A DNA stretch of 43,922 nucleotides from Fragilaria crotonensis. Its lineage: Eukaryota; Bacillariophyta; Fragilariophyceae; Fragilariales; Fragilariaceae. Positions 1 through 11,564 of this stretch are shown here, one piece after another (position 1 is the first letter of the stretch; each line of letters starts with the position of its first letter). The stretch spans positions 1 to 43,922 of the forward strand of contig JAKSYS010000523.1 of NCBI GenBank assembly GCA_022925895.1. The letters are read 5' to 3'. The notes beneath the pieces are model-generated. The model saw nothing but the letters and a program-made list of their open reading frames with translations. It had not been told where the DNA came from and did no database searches. The translations under genes were made by a program, and so were the position numbers.

Positions 1-98
1 ACATACAGTCGAAGTATGATGGAACGCTCACAACGAACTCTTTCACATTCCTGCATGACAAACATCAAAGTCCTACTCGAACAACGTTTCCATACAAC

Positions 99-1936
99 AT
101 GATTACATACGAAAATAGAGTCTATGGATTTAGTGTAAGTACAGAGTCGATCCGATCGATCATCAATGCTCACCTCCCTCACGTCTCTTGTCGCTCCCCA
201 TCGATGGCCTGGGACGTACTCCTACAAAACTTTATCGATACCGTGCTTGGTACATTCAACGCTGTACTTCAGATCCTGACCCGCTTTCATGGATCTGCAG
301 CATACAAGTCCATTACTCCGGCAACAGTTTCGACAGCATTTTATGTCTTATTCTATTACTTGTTTGAGCTGCATAAGGCCAAGATTTTTGATCATCCGTG
401 TACGTCCAAGTCCACTGGCACAAAACGCACTCTTCTGCGACCGAACCCACTGACTAACGTTGTCTATTTTTCCATCATTCGCCTGCTATTCTTGCGCCTT
501 GGCATTAAAGATCCCATGGGAGCATTGATGTCTGCGTTCACTTTTTTGCTCATTTTCAAAGCCAATTTCAGTTACAGTCGATACTGGGAAGCAGTCACTT
601 CAGTGCATCTAATGCATTCCAAGTGGTTGGATGTTGGAATGAATTTGGCAGCATTTCATTTACAGTCTGATATGTACAAGTTCAAGCCCCCCTCCTTCGG
701 AGAGCATCCTAATGTTCAACATTTGCATCATCACCGAGATCGCCTGTACGAGCCGGTGCCCTTGGACGAACTGGCACGTTCCTTGGAGTCCACAGTTCCA
801 GAATCGACAATAAGAAATATGTTCAAACGCCGACTTTCCAAGCCGATGGCAAAGGATATTAGCTCTAAAGCGTTCGGGAGTCAGAAGTCGCGACAGCACC
901 GTCTACCAGGGCCGATCAATCCCGTGGATCCCCTGACTGAGCACCCTTCTCTCTTTCTTCAGGAAGCAGCACACCTGCTGTCACTGCTCAGCGCCGTTGC
1001 CATGTCGACCCTGCGAAACGACGTTGAAGCCGCTGAGTCTCCTCTGGCAACCTTTCGCTGCGGAGCTCCGTGGCCGGCCGTCGACCCGGACTCACCGACG
1101 GCGGACATTCGAAAAGGATACAACGCTGCCGTGGAGCCACATTTTCGGACTGTCTGCCGATACTTGTTGGGTTTGACGCGCACAGATCGGGATCGGACCA
1201 TGTACAATGCCGCCAGACCCTTTCGAGTCATTGGCGGCGTAAGTGATTCGGAAATCGAACTCCTTCAAGCGGCGCGTGGACCCTTTGCCAAAGTGGCTCT
1301 TGTATCCGTATGGCTGGAAGAATTTATGTGTCGAGAATATCTGCAAGGCAGTGCAGGGCAAGTTGGGGCTCCCATCATTAGCCGGAACTTTCAATTTCTC
1401 AGTGATGGAATGCTCGGGTGAGTGACCACGTGGTCGATGATTGCATCCACGAATGTATCCTCACTTTGCTTGTCTCCACGTTCAGATACAATCAAGCCAG
1501 AAAGATTGCGTACGTTCCGTTTCCCTTTCCCCACGCGCAGGTACGATGGAAGTCGGTGAATCACCCTTGATCTTCACTAGCTTATAACTCACGCTGACAT
1601 TCCTCTCTCATATTAACAGATCACTAACCTTTTGTCGTGGTAATTATCGTTTACATTCCTGTCTTAATGTTGACGTTTGTTAACCAACCTGCCATGGGTG
1701 CATCACTCAATTTCTTCACGGTCATGTGTTTCGCGGGCTTACACGAGGTTGCTCGCGAGCTTGAAAATCCTTTCCAGAATGTTCCGAACGACGTTCCGTT
1801 GAATAACTTCCAAGCACAGTTCAACGAGGGTCTCATGAATATGTTCACTGGATACCACCCCGATGCGTATTGGTTGTCAACACAGGTTGAGGCAAATCAC
1901 GCGGATCGCGACATGACTGTAGTCAAGAACCAATGA
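99..1936 (+). CDS. Bestrophin-like anion channel, 3 exons, one frame break
   Basis: Predicted membrane anion (chloride or bicarbonate) channel of the bestrophin/RFP-TM family. Exon 1 (99-1417) holds hydrophobic segments and the family signature around FKANFSYSRYWEA. A GTGAGT intron (1418-1485) leads to exon 2 (1486-1540), which encodes ARKIAYVPFPFPHAQ. A second GT-AG intron (1541-1619) leads to exon 3 (1620-1936), whose HEVARELENPF is the conserved Glu/Asp-rich cytosolic segment. The exon 2 frame continues into ITNLLSW and then hits TAA at 1641. The homologous C-terminus lies one frame over, so a single base appears to be missing near the TTTT at 1630-1633. The start at 99 is the first ATG in frame, but an upstream exon cannot be excluded because the window begins here. 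In diatoms such channels are proposed to move bicarbonate; here that is inference only. Confidence 0.8.
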
Positions 1937-3307
1937 AATTTACGGTGATCAGAAGTCGCCTCACCGGGTGGCTAGCAAGGCGGCACGTGTGGATGATATC
2001 AAGCTGATTCAGTTATTTCTGATTCAGAGGAAAGTCCCCCCCCCTTAAGTCGTGTGCCAAATGAGCGATGAGACCATCCTCATGGTGGATCTCCCTGTGT
2101 GATGGACCCAGTTTCGCCTGACGAACGCTTGATGCATTCTCATTCGCAAAACAAAATCATGGATTTTCATCGCGGATCTGATGGACCTTGAGTTCAATTG
2201 ATGGCTTTGCAACATAGAAGTGCGTCGAGAATCATAGTTGACAGTTGTTTGTGTCCATCACAATTATTCTTGAGAATAATCATCATGTTCAAGTCGTTCC
2301 AGATCCTTGCTTTGATGGTTCGAGGAATCACCATCCCATTTTGTGTCTGCTTGCAGGAGCAGGCTTAAGGTGGCTGATTATTTGTGATTGAGTGACGGCG
2401 CCGTTGCTGTTCACTTTTCAGATGCTGTTGACGGACTGAATTCTGCGCAAGGGTCGGCGCAGACATACGGTAGCAGACTTTGCTTGCTACGTCGTCGCCA
2501 CAAGTTTGGAGGACTGTCATATCCAAGGTGCTTCCACTCTTTATTGCAAGTAGGCGTTGTTTGGTGCGTTTGCATTGTTTCAAATCATGTTGTTGACCGT
2601 GCATAATCCCGGTAAAGGATTCTTGATATCTTGGTCGACAGACAGCACATCAAAACCTCCCTTCAGCCATCCACCATCAAGGCCCGCACTGTTTCAATAT
2701 CCTTGTCATGAAGCCTGCTTTCGCGCACTATGAAATCACGTCTAAGATAAGGTAGACCTTGAAAGTGTGCATAACTACCATGTCTAAGATAAGGAAGACC
2801 TTGAAAGTATTCATAACTACCATGTCTAAGTTAAGGTTGACCTTGAAAGTATGCATAACTACCATGTCTCTAACATAAGGTAGACCTTGAAAAAGTATGT
2901 GTTAGTTATCTAACAGGGTCAGCAGACTTTACCAGTAGTGTTCTCAAGCACGTGAAAACCTGATGAGCCTTGATACCGGTACTGTCAACCTAATGTACAC
3001 CCACTGCACATGATGCTGATATGATATGCTAAGTTATATGCATAGTCCACTCTCCACTCCCGTACCTACAGTATATCGTATAGTACCTGGTACCTGTACA
3101 CAAGTTGGCGTCATTGGACATTGGACACAAGCCCTACGAACTACAGTACCACCGGCACGAGTATGTCATAGGCGTTTGGAGACAACGGAGACTTGAGTAA
3201 CCGGTACTGAGCATACATCGACTTAACGGTTGAAGTGTCGTTGAGTTCAACCTCACCTTAGCACCATCATCGTCACGAACACCATTGCTTTACATGTTTC
3301 AGGAACC
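1937..3307. other. Intergenic region without a supported gene
   Basis: Only short overlapping frames occur here, and none resembles a protein. It contains the 42-bp tandem repeat at 2740-2897 and, from about 3000 to 3240, a GTAC-rich stretch that is probably the upstream region of the histidine phosphatase. A TTTCAG at 3296-3301 just before the phosphatase start could be the acceptor of a 5'UTR intron. Confidence 0.6.
2740..2897. repeat. Four-copy 42-bp tandem repeat
   Basis: A unit beginning gtctaagataaggtagacct and continuing into cataactaccat repeats about four times. The period is 42 bp, with a few substitutions and a small insertion in the last copy. 42 is divisible by 3, but no long frame crosses the array, so it is treated as a non-coding minisatellite. 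Confidence 0.85.
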
Positions 3308-4251
3308 ATGGCACCTCAAGAACACAGCAACGTTGCTCCAGGCGAAACTCAGCATCTTATCGTGATTCGCCATGGCGATCGATGGGATTACAACCATCCA
3401 GAATGGCTCGACAGTGCAAAACGTCGCGGTGATCCGCCTCTTAGCACCCTGGGCCACCGACAGGCACACGAGACGGGGCAATTTCTAGACCAACTGCTGG
3501 CGGAATCTGGGTTGACGCCTGACAGAATTACATGGATGTCATCTCCCTTTCTCCGGACGTTGCAGACGTCGAATGATGCTTTGAACGCATTCCAAGAGAT
3601 CGATTCGTCGAAAATTAAGATCCTTCCTGAGTACAGCATTTTTGAAATGGATGGCCATGACGGTGAATTGCACAAAGATTTACCTGATCTCGAGGAACGC
3701 AAGCTCTACTTTCCTAGACTTGACGGAACTTATGAGAGCCTCTTTGTTCCGGAACTGCCAGGTAAATGTTTCTCGTTCGTTGGACGACGTGATACAGTGA
3801 GATGACATCGTGTCGAGTCCTCCGTACAATCTTCCCAAAGCCTCACGAAACCACTCCGCTCCCATTTCTTATTATAGAACCCCGCAGCGAATTCTTGAAT
3901 CGCTGCGATCGTGGAATGGAAGCCTTCCATCGGCGGTTTCCCTACACTCCGGGGACGGCAATTGTCATGGTCACCCATGCAGCGGCCTGCATTGGCCTTT
4001 GTCGCGCGGCCGCCAATGTGACGCTACAGGATGTTCGTGCCGCCGGACCGTGCAGTATCTTTCGACTGACGCGCACATGTCAGACTCATGTCTGGGAATT
4101 GGATCACCATTCCGAAGAGAATGCCATGAACGGATATACTGGACATCTAAGAGATCTGGGTCCATTTACTACTCCTTGGAATCACTTTGGCGACAAGAGT
4201 GTCAACCATGGCTACACAGGGCCACCTGGCATGGAGCCGCAGCAAAAATAA
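3308..4251 (+). CDS. Histidine phosphatase (phosphoglycerate mutase-like superfamily)
   Basis: Member of the branch-2 histidine phosphatase/PGM superfamily, closest in layout to UBASH3-like phosphatases. The N-terminal IRHGDRWD gives the nucleophilic histidine (about residue 22), followed by RGDPPLSTLGHRQAHETG. The second catalytic histidine is in VTHAAACIGL near 3970-4000. Two exons are needed and the junction is ambiguous. Option one is a 56-bp intron 3762-3817 (GTAAAT donor, GAG acceptor). Option two is a 44-bp intron 3797-3840 (GTGAGA donor, AAAG acceptor). Both restore the frame and differ by about a dozen residues. The start is an ATG in a CCATGG context. The stop lies 115 bp from the stop of the convergent deubiquitinase gene. 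Substrate unknown. Confidence 0.85.
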
Positions 4252-4366
4252 GGCGTGAGGATCATACTCTCTTCTAACATTATGACTATGGAAGTGTTGT
4301 AGCTGAAGCATGTGGCGATCAGACGGTACCAATGCTAGGGCTGGAGCCCCTTAAATCGAGTCACTG

Positions 4367-7033
4367 CTAGTAGTGCGGATCTGGGGAACCGATGGTGTCA
4401 TTGCGCTGGTATAGGTAAATGTAGGCATGCGCGAAGGGAGGAGTGGCCGAGATGGCCACCTTTTCGTCGTTGAAAATTACCCACTTGTCCTCTCGCTTCA
4501 AATGCGCAACGTAGTGTCCAGAACCTGTATGTTTGCCAATGTGAGACACCATACCTACCATGGTGTACTTGCCTTCTCCATCATCAAGGGGTAAGGCTGG
4601 TCTCGCTGACGACGTGGATTCCGCCTTGTTAGGCTTCACCGAAAGCGCTGCGACAGCACGGTCTAAGTCGTCCATGTTACTGAACAACCAATCCGCGGCT
4701 TGGTCTGAGGCTCCGCCGCTGTGCTTCAGGGCTGCCCGCACATGTTCAACGGAAAAACAACCAAGGCTATCCACAAGACTCATCACTAGGCCTTCATCGA
4801 TTCCGTCGGAGTCAACTGTAACGGCAGCCGTCTCGCCAACTTCCGGAAGGGGGTCGTTAAAGTCTGGGTCCATGTTGTGCTCAAAGACCCAAGTCATGGC
4901 TGCCTCCACATCTGAACCACCAACAGCTGTCAAGGCGCGTTTGCATCCGTTGAATGTAAAACCCATGTCCATCAGTTGAGCCAGAGCGTTCTCGTCGATT
5001 GCTGGAGCCTTAGGTGCAGCAGATTTAGGCACGTCGTCATCAACAACAAGATCTTCGCCTTCTCGAGGTGGCTGGGATCTAAAAGCAGTCAAATCTAAGT
5101 CCTGCGGAATGTCGAGGTTAACTTCCAACTTCTGGGGCGTCCAGTCGGCACCTAGGGTGTAGCGCAGGATGTGGATCAAAAGGTATCTCGGAAAATTTGA
5201 GAGTCTGTTTTGTGAGGTGGTCGCAGCGACTGAATTTCCAAGGTGAGACCAGCGGAAATCATCAAGAGTGGTCTCGGCTGCCCATGAGTCCAAGCATGCG
5301 GAGAATGCAACGGTGGGAACAACCTTGTCTTCGTCCTTCGCGTCAGAAAACTCGCTAACCTTGTGTCGTTTGAGTTCAGGCTCAACTTGCAAGGTCGCTT
5401 TTTCCATGGGAACAGGCAGACTCAACACCGTTCCAGGGTCAGAATCTTTGTATTTAATCTTTTGGTCTGAACCACAGACCAGGCGAGTCGTGGTACGAAA
5501 TGAAAACAGGTGAGACGATGGGTACATCTCGTCAGTGCCGAATCTGTGAGCACCGCGCTGCTCAGCGCTGTCCAATTTTTCGAGCAAATAGAGTAAAAAC
5601 TGCCCAGCGTCTTGTTGCTGCCCCGTGCGAAAGTCGACATGATCGCTTGCAACGACATGTTTGAACATGCGAGGCTGAAGACGGTATTTTGGATCAAGTG
5701 ACACGTCTTTCTGTGTCTCGTCGTTGAGAATGGATTCGGGCACAGCAAATGCGCCCGTCGTCAAAGCAAGCGACAACTTGGCAGTTTGACACAATAAATC
5801 AGTTGGTGCATCACGGGGCGAACATTCTTGAAACAAAACATGGTGTGCGACATCATCACCTGGCGAAGCACCATATCGCCTGGCGAGCTCCGGCACCGTA
5901 CCACTTAGCAGCAGTTGAACAACGGAGTTCATGTAACACGAATTTCCCAAATTCTGCAACCCTTGGAGCGTAGGGCCTGAAACAGGGACGAGACTTGCGC
6001 CAGCTTCCGTGATAGCGTCAAAGGCATACGTGGCATTGAGCTCGACTTCTAGCTCAGAGGTGGATTTGACGGTTTTTTGCCTTTGTGAATGAGTGGACGA
6101 AAGAAAGCAGCGTAAGTCATCAGTAAAGGCAACGCCAACACAAGATTCCAGTAAATTGAATATGACTCACATTGCAGTAACATTAATTCCACGTTTTTGT
6201 AGCATGTCAGCAAGATTGGGAATTTTGACGGGCCCGTCTTCGTCAGGTGCGTAGGAATAGCAATCAGCAGTTTCAATATCCGCGGTAATTGTCCCCAGTT
6301 TTACAACTAGTGGATATTGCTGTCCTGTCTCATTGAAATGATCTAAAGCACCATTCGATCCGCCACTTCCATCCCAATTTTTGCGGCCGCCGCCAATGTA
6401 TCCGTCCGAAAGGTTGAGCCAGAGGTTTTCAGTGGCACCAGAATGTTCACATTTCCAGTCGCTCGGGTCTGGGGAAATTTGCTTGCCATTGTTGACAAAA
6501 GGCAGCTCAGCTGCATACTTTGATATTGGCATGGGTTCATCGTCGAGTTGCCAGACGGATAAGTCCTGTTGCACGGCCATACCCGAATGATTCTTGATCG
6601 ATTCCAAAGAACGAACTAGTGCATCGTCGAAACTTGACTTTGTGTCGTCATTGTAAGGACGCTCTTCAACAACCTTGAGTGTCTCACCATCCTTGACGAG
6701 TCCCACAAGACTATAAGTCGATACAATCTGAAATTGATCGTCTTCTGATGCAAAGCCTCCTTCCACGCCAACACCCAATTTCGTCGGTTCCGGCTCCGTA
6801 CTTCCTTCCACCTTTTCTTTCACAACACGTTTCTTGACAATTCGAAGGAACAATCCTTCTCCCGCCAATTCCTCTATAGTTCCCATGAACGTGTCCAAAT
6901 TGACGAGAATTCCCTTGTCGGTCGTGAATGGCGAATGGAAGGTGAAGGCACACTCGGAGTTGAGGACGGTATCATGCGCCGTTGCGACGCGATAGTTGCT
7001 TCGTTGAAGGAGACCGTCCATCTTTCTTTTCAA
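4367..7033 (-). CDS. Ubiquitin carboxyl-terminal hydrolase, USP5/UBP14 (isopeptidase T) type
   Basis: Disassembles free unanchored polyubiquitin in the cytosol and nucleus by family inference. Exon 1 is 7033-6171. A 90-bp intron 6170-6081 (GTGAGT donor, AAAG acceptor) joins exon 2, 6080-4367, giving 858 aa, the same size class as human USP5. Order: ZnF-UBP domain with ENLWLNLSDGY and DGSGG, catalytic Cys box QNLGNSCYMNS (Cys about 336), two UBA domains (DMGFTFNGCKRAL and the SLVDSLGCF region), and the His box GSGHYVAHL (His about 810). The splice junction falls in MQKTVKSTSELEVELN, which closely matches the USP5 linker and supports the intron. Oddity: three of the four expected zinc ligands of the ZnF-UBP domain seem to be replaced (see findings). 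Confidence 0.95.
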
Positions 7034-7544
7034 GTGTATGTGTTATAAATAATGTCCAGAAGAAAGAAATAAGTGACCAGTTCGAGGACAACAATTGAGC
7101 CGCAAGACAAGAATCGAAGACGTGTGAGCGCGAGTAAACGTCAACAGTTTGGGGTTTGGGGGATTTGGAAATGGACATCCACAGATCAGAGGAGAGTGGA
7201 GTAATACATAATCAACGTACATGATACACCTGAATCTCATGAGTAGAAGGGCAGTAACGTGGGCATACGGAATCTGGAACCCACCTGTACAACTTATGCG
7301 CCACTACAATGGGAGCATATGAAGAGTCGACCAATCAATTGTGTACAGACTTAAGTACAGTACTATAGTACCAGGAACAACTACTAAAAGCTATTGTAGC
7401 ATCTGCGAGGATACAGGAGTCTGGAAACCAAGTGGGTCCTCCGTCCACAACCTTTAACCTGCCATTATGGGGCGATAACAAATAATTGTAGCTAACAATG
7501 GTTCGATGTTCGACAGAATGACAGGACAGTCGTTGTTTTGCATA
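7034..7544. promoter_or_regulatory. Upstream region of the deubiquitinase gene
   Basis: This 511-bp gap lies between the start of the USP5-like gene and the end of the MFS gene, both minus strand. It holds no convincing ORF. It must carry the promoter of the deubiquitinase gene and the terminator of the MFS gene, but no specific motif can be assigned apart from scattered GTAC tetramers near 7340-7370. Confidence 0.4.
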
Positions 7545-9080
7545 TTAAGGAGTCTTAAGCTTGGGAGGGGGAGCACTCAGAGCACTGGCGCCAAAGAAGA
7601 ATGCACTGATGATGTAACTGCCGCAAACACTCACAGCAAGGAGGTTCGTCAGATCATCAGCTCCGGGAAGACCACTCTGCTGATGCTGAGTGTAGACAAA
7701 TCCAAGAGCAGCGGGCGCCAAGTTTGCAATGGCTCCCGTAAACGTGAACAAGCCCTGTGCAGTCCCGCCAACCTTGGGACCCACACTCGATTGCAATACA
7801 CTAATCGTAGGGCCAAACCAGCATTCTGCCACCAAGTATTCGATAGCTAGCCATACCATGGCGACTTGGAACGAATGTCCGCTCGAAATTGACAAGTACC
7901 ACGCAGGAATTGCCAGTAGATTTCCAATGACTGGAACCCACAGCTGTCGGCCGACTTTGTCTTCCTTCTTGTCACCGTCGTCTTTTGCGCCCGTCAGGCG
8001 ATCCGCCACAGCTCCACCAACAATGCCCGAGACAATACCGCACGTGGCTGTAATGCCCGCCTGAGCCAGCGCGTACCCCCCTGCACTTTCCGGAAATGCA
8101 AGACGGAAAAATGGAGCTGACCAAATGCCAATCAACAAGCCTGAACAGAAGCGAAAGAACGAAGCCAGGAATAGGTATTGCACTCGGCTTGACGATGTTA
8201 GGATTTGCTTCACCTCCTCAAAAGCCGTGGACTTTTCCGATACCGCAATTGACTCGGACTCGGTAGCAGCTATTGATTTCGACTGGTCTTTAGGGTCGTC
8301 CTTCAATACCAACGCGTTGATGATTGCGGTTGCGAAGGCGAACAACGCAATTGTCAAGGCAGTGTCTCTCCATCCAATCCTTGAATCCAAAAGGATGGAG
8401 AGCGACGCAAGTGCACCCCCCAATGCCACACCAGTGCTGTACAGACTCGTCGCCGAGGCTAACTTATCCGAGGGGACGCGATCGGCGAGCAGCGTGTACG
8501 CGGTGGGCGTAGAAAAGGCACACGACAAGCCCATGAGGATCCTCCACCCCACCACCTGTTCGTACGACGTGGATAACGACGTGCCTAGAGTTGCAAATCC
8601 CCATGTGGCGACCGATGCAACGGTCAAAAACTTTCGATTGTACCGATCCGAAAGTCCTCCTGCAAGGAGCGATGCAACAGCGAATAGCGATGTAAAGGCA
8701 ACAGATGCCAACAGTCCATATTGAGCTTGAGAAAAATCTAGATCGAGGTTCATAGCCTTGAACGCAGTTCCCTTGTCAGAAAAGTCGACCAAATAGTAAA
8801 TCGAGGACCTACTCCATTGGTTCGAGACGTATGCCAACCATAATGGGAGACAAAGACCCAATGCCCAATTTGATTGGTCCACCTTCCTGTCTTGTTCTTT
8901 CGGCTCTGTTGCCATGTAGAGAAAGTTTGGTGGTGGTGACCCCAAATGATTAACACACTTTCGTGAATTGTTAGGGACAGGGTATCTTCTGTGCGACAGG
9001 GATACAGGTGGTGACGTGAAAGCAAGAGCACAAGGATTACCACAGATGCAGACGAGCACCAGAGGGATGTAAGATTTCAT
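7545..9080 (-). CDS. Plastid-targeted MFS transporter (Spinster-like)
   Basis: A 511-aa single-exon major facilitator protein with about 12 hydrophobic segments. The N-terminus MKSYIPLVLVCICGNPCALA looks like a signal peptide followed by FTSPP. This is the Ala-Phe type bipartite cleavage motif used by diatoms for import into the secondary plastid, and a Ser/basic-rich transit segment follows. The intracellular loop between TM2 and TM3 has GGLSDRYNRKFL, the MFS motif A. The arrangement ADRVPSDKLASATSLYSTGVALGGALASL resembles Spinster/organic-anion MFS proteins. Predicted site is the plastid envelope; substrate unknown. The start was chosen because it alone gives the presequence, and no in-frame upstream ATG is evident. 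Confidence 0.85.
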   Translation of the reverse strand: MKSYIPLVLVCICGNPCALAFTSPPVSLSHRRYPVPNNSRKCVNHLGSPPPNFLYMATEPKEQDRKVDQSNWALGLCLPLWLAYVSNQWSRSSIYYLVDFSDKGTAFKAMNLDLDFSQAQYGLLASVAFTSLFAVASLLAGGLSDRYNRKFLTVASVATWGFATLGTSLSTSYEQVVGWRILMGLSCAFSTPTAYTLLADRVPSDKLASATSLYSTGVALGGALASLSILLDSRIGWRDTALTIALFAFATAIINALVLKDDPKDQSKSIAATESESIAVSEKSTAFEEVKQILTSSSRVQYLFLASFFRFCSGLLIGIWSAPFFRLAFPESAGGYALAQAGITATCGIVSGIVGGAVADRLTGAKDDGDKKEDKVGRQLWVPVIGNLLAIPAWYLSISSGHSFQVAMVWLAIEYLVAECWFGPTISVLQSSVGPKVGGTAQGLFTFTGAIANLAPAALGFVYTQHQQSGLPGADDLTNLLAVSVCGSYIISAFFFGASALSAPPPKLKTP

Positions 9081-9932
9081 TCTTCAGTGTTTCCTCTTGT
9101 ATGCACTCAGCGCTTTCCATATATGTATATGGATTTGGATTTTGTCCTACTGTACACGACCTTTGTCTGTGATCCCCTGTGCAAGCAAACCATCACTGAC
9201 GAACATTTCGCGACTCGCGACTCGCGACTCGCGAGGATCCTCGAGACACCTCCACCCTCCTACAAGGTGCGGTAATTCATACTATGCATATGTACAGCTT
9301 TCGTAAGCAGAGGTGCGTTCTACCGGAGATTACCGCACATTCCACTGAGGATTCCAGTGGTACTCCAGTACTGTAGGATTTCTGAAAACCGATGCTCAAT
9401 ACTACTGGAGTACCATGCAAACAAATACTGGTACTGGTACCATAAACTCCCCTGGACACTGCAGGACCACGGAACACATGCATCTCGAGAATCCCGAAAT
9501 CTCTACGAGCTACTGTATGTCATCATATGAAAACGTCAAGACACGTCAGTAGTGAATTGCCCGACATTCAATGTTGCATCAAGACTCCGGACATCTGAAT
9601 GAGTTATGCGTTACATCATATGTCATACGTGTTCCCTGTTGCTTCAAACAATAGTATGTCATAGTATAGTAGTACCGTATACTGCAAGCAGAGATTTAAG
9701 AGCATAAGAATCATGCACTGGAAGTACTACAGGAGTAGTACCGGTATGCATTATTCAATGGCATTGCAAGACAAACGAGGTCATAAGGATTATAGTTACC
9801 GCAGTACTTGAGCTTCAACACCATTTCGTTTATGAGAAACCACTGGAAAAAGCTTGTTCCTTTTGAATAGCACTTGAGATTTTTCCGTCATTCTCGTCTA
9901 GAAGACCTCAATCGCGTACCTCGTATAGAAGG
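9081..9932. promoter_or_regulatory. Divergent promoter region with GTAC cluster
   Basis: This 852-bp gap separates two divergently transcribed genes (MFS minus, EF-hand plus). It contains a 7-bp tandem repeat at 9209-9236 and five GTAC tetramers between 9360 and 9440, with flanking CCAGT/ACTGG inverted pairs. Further GTAC sites occur near 9670-9760. No ORF in it is supported. Confidence 0.5.
9209..9246. repeat. Short 7-bp tandem repeat ending in a palindrome
   Basis: CGCGACT is repeated three times and followed by CGCGAG, then by the palindrome GAGGATCCTC and CTCGAG. It lies about 130-170 bp upstream of the MFS start codon, so a role in that promoter is possible but unproven. Confidence 0.7.
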
Positions 9933-11482
9933 ATGGAACTGCCAGACATGTCTGGAGCAGCTGGGCCCCAGGCTCAGGCAAGCGCCCACATGGCGTGTCG
10001 TCACGCAGCTGCTGTAGCAGCGGCGTCGATTGAGAAGAAGCTGACTACGACGTTGTCAACCTCCGAAACAGTGCACCTCACTCGCAGTTTGACTGAATTG
10101 CAGAAATGTTCCTTGGAATCCGAACTTGGATTTATGGACACGCTTCTGGTGATGAACGAGGAAGAAGTGTTATACACTCTGTTTTCTCTCTTTGATTCAG
10201 ACGGCTCTGGATCAGTCGATAAGAACGAGCTCGCAAGGAACTTGAAAAAGTTAGATCAACGTTCTCTCTCCGAATCACTTGATATCGCCCTTCTCTCTAT
10301 TCACGCCTTTGATTCTGATGGGGATGGTTGCATGGATCATGGTGAATTCGCTGACTTTCTAGAAGACTTGGTGAACGGTCTCGAATGTAGCCTTGCGGAT
10401 TTAGCTCAATTCCTAACCCTCCGTGTTGCCTTTTGCGATAATGGCACCGCCATTTTGGACGATGCCATTGTGGCTCTGGTGCAGGATTCGACAACGTCCG
10501 TCATGTCAGTCGAAGATTTCGATGATGCAGTAGTAGAAGTGAGAATGTTGTTGCTGGTAGGTTGCTCGTTGTGTCTATGTCTGCATCCGTTTGTTCGATA
10601 CAAGCCCCACTTAAGCATCATGAGGTGTTGTGCTCACAATCATGTCGAAGTTCCAAATGATGGCAGGCGCTGGGGATACAGTCCCTTTTGAAATCGTGGT
10701 CAAATCGTTGTACGACGTGACTCAAAAGATGGACGAGAAACTGAAACAGGCACTTTTGATGTGCACGGACAACGACGAAGTGGAAAGAATCCTGGATTAT
10801 GCTCAGTTCTCTTCTCTTCTATTGAATATTGTTTCTGCTGGAAGTTTGGACTTTCACGACGTTGCGAATTCAATGACTCTTTCGTATTGCAAAAACGATG
10901 TTAGCCGAACGGACTTGACGGAATTCTTCCTCAGCGACGACGCGCACCGAGCGGTGGTTGCCGCCACGGATCACACCAACATTCTCGATGCCCTACAAGA
11001 CGGACGTATGAATCGACTCTTTGATCTATGGGATACAGATCATTCAGGCGATCTGGACTTTGAAGAGGTAGTTCTCGGATTCAGTACGTTTCCTTCATCT
11101 TCGTACTCTATTGAATCAGATGTTCTCTCCATCTAACACATTTTCTCTCGCAGGAAAGTTTCATGAGGCAAAGTCAGTTGATCAAACTTTAGAAGAGTGT
11201 ATCGAGACCATCCAATCCTTCGATATGGACAACGATGGAAAACTGTCACGAGAAGAATTTGCCACATTGGTGGCTGCCTTCGCCAAGGCAGCGCGTGTGT
11301 CCACACATGAGCTGATAGACTTCATGGTCGTTACGTCGGCTCTAAAGGACAACAGCAGGATAGAAAAGGCTTACATCAAATCTGTAAAGGACCGAAGTTC
11401 TGGCGACATCTCCAACGCAGTTGGTGACAATTCGTCACAACCGCGGTCCCTAGGTGGGCTCTGGAAAAACCTCAGAAAATAA
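9933..11482 (+). CDS. Four-EF-hand calcium-binding protein
   Basis: Three exons (9933-10538, 10651-11083, 11154-11482) joined by GT-AG introns keep the frame and give 455 aa. Four canonical EF-hand loops are visible: DSDGSGSVDKNE (residues 88-99), DSDGDGCMDHGE (127-138), DTDHSGDLDFEE near the end of exon 2, and DMDNDGKLSREE in exon 3. All have Asp at position 1 and Glu at position 12, so calcium binding is likely at all four. There is no kinase or other catalytic domain, membrane segment or targeting peptide. The N-terminus is Ala-rich. It is probably a calcium sensor; partner unknown. It converges with the WD40 gene, with an 82-bp gap between stops. Confidence 0.9.
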
Positions 11483-11564
11483 TCTTCCTACGATTGTTAT
11501 TTCACTACCGTAGTTACATACTCCGAAGATGTTGCAAGGTCCATTCAGATCAACCATGGTGATT

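Noticed and set aside
8125..8724. 199-codon plus-strand frame
   Set aside because: Antisense shadow of the MFS transporter gene, which has clear family motifs on the minus strand.
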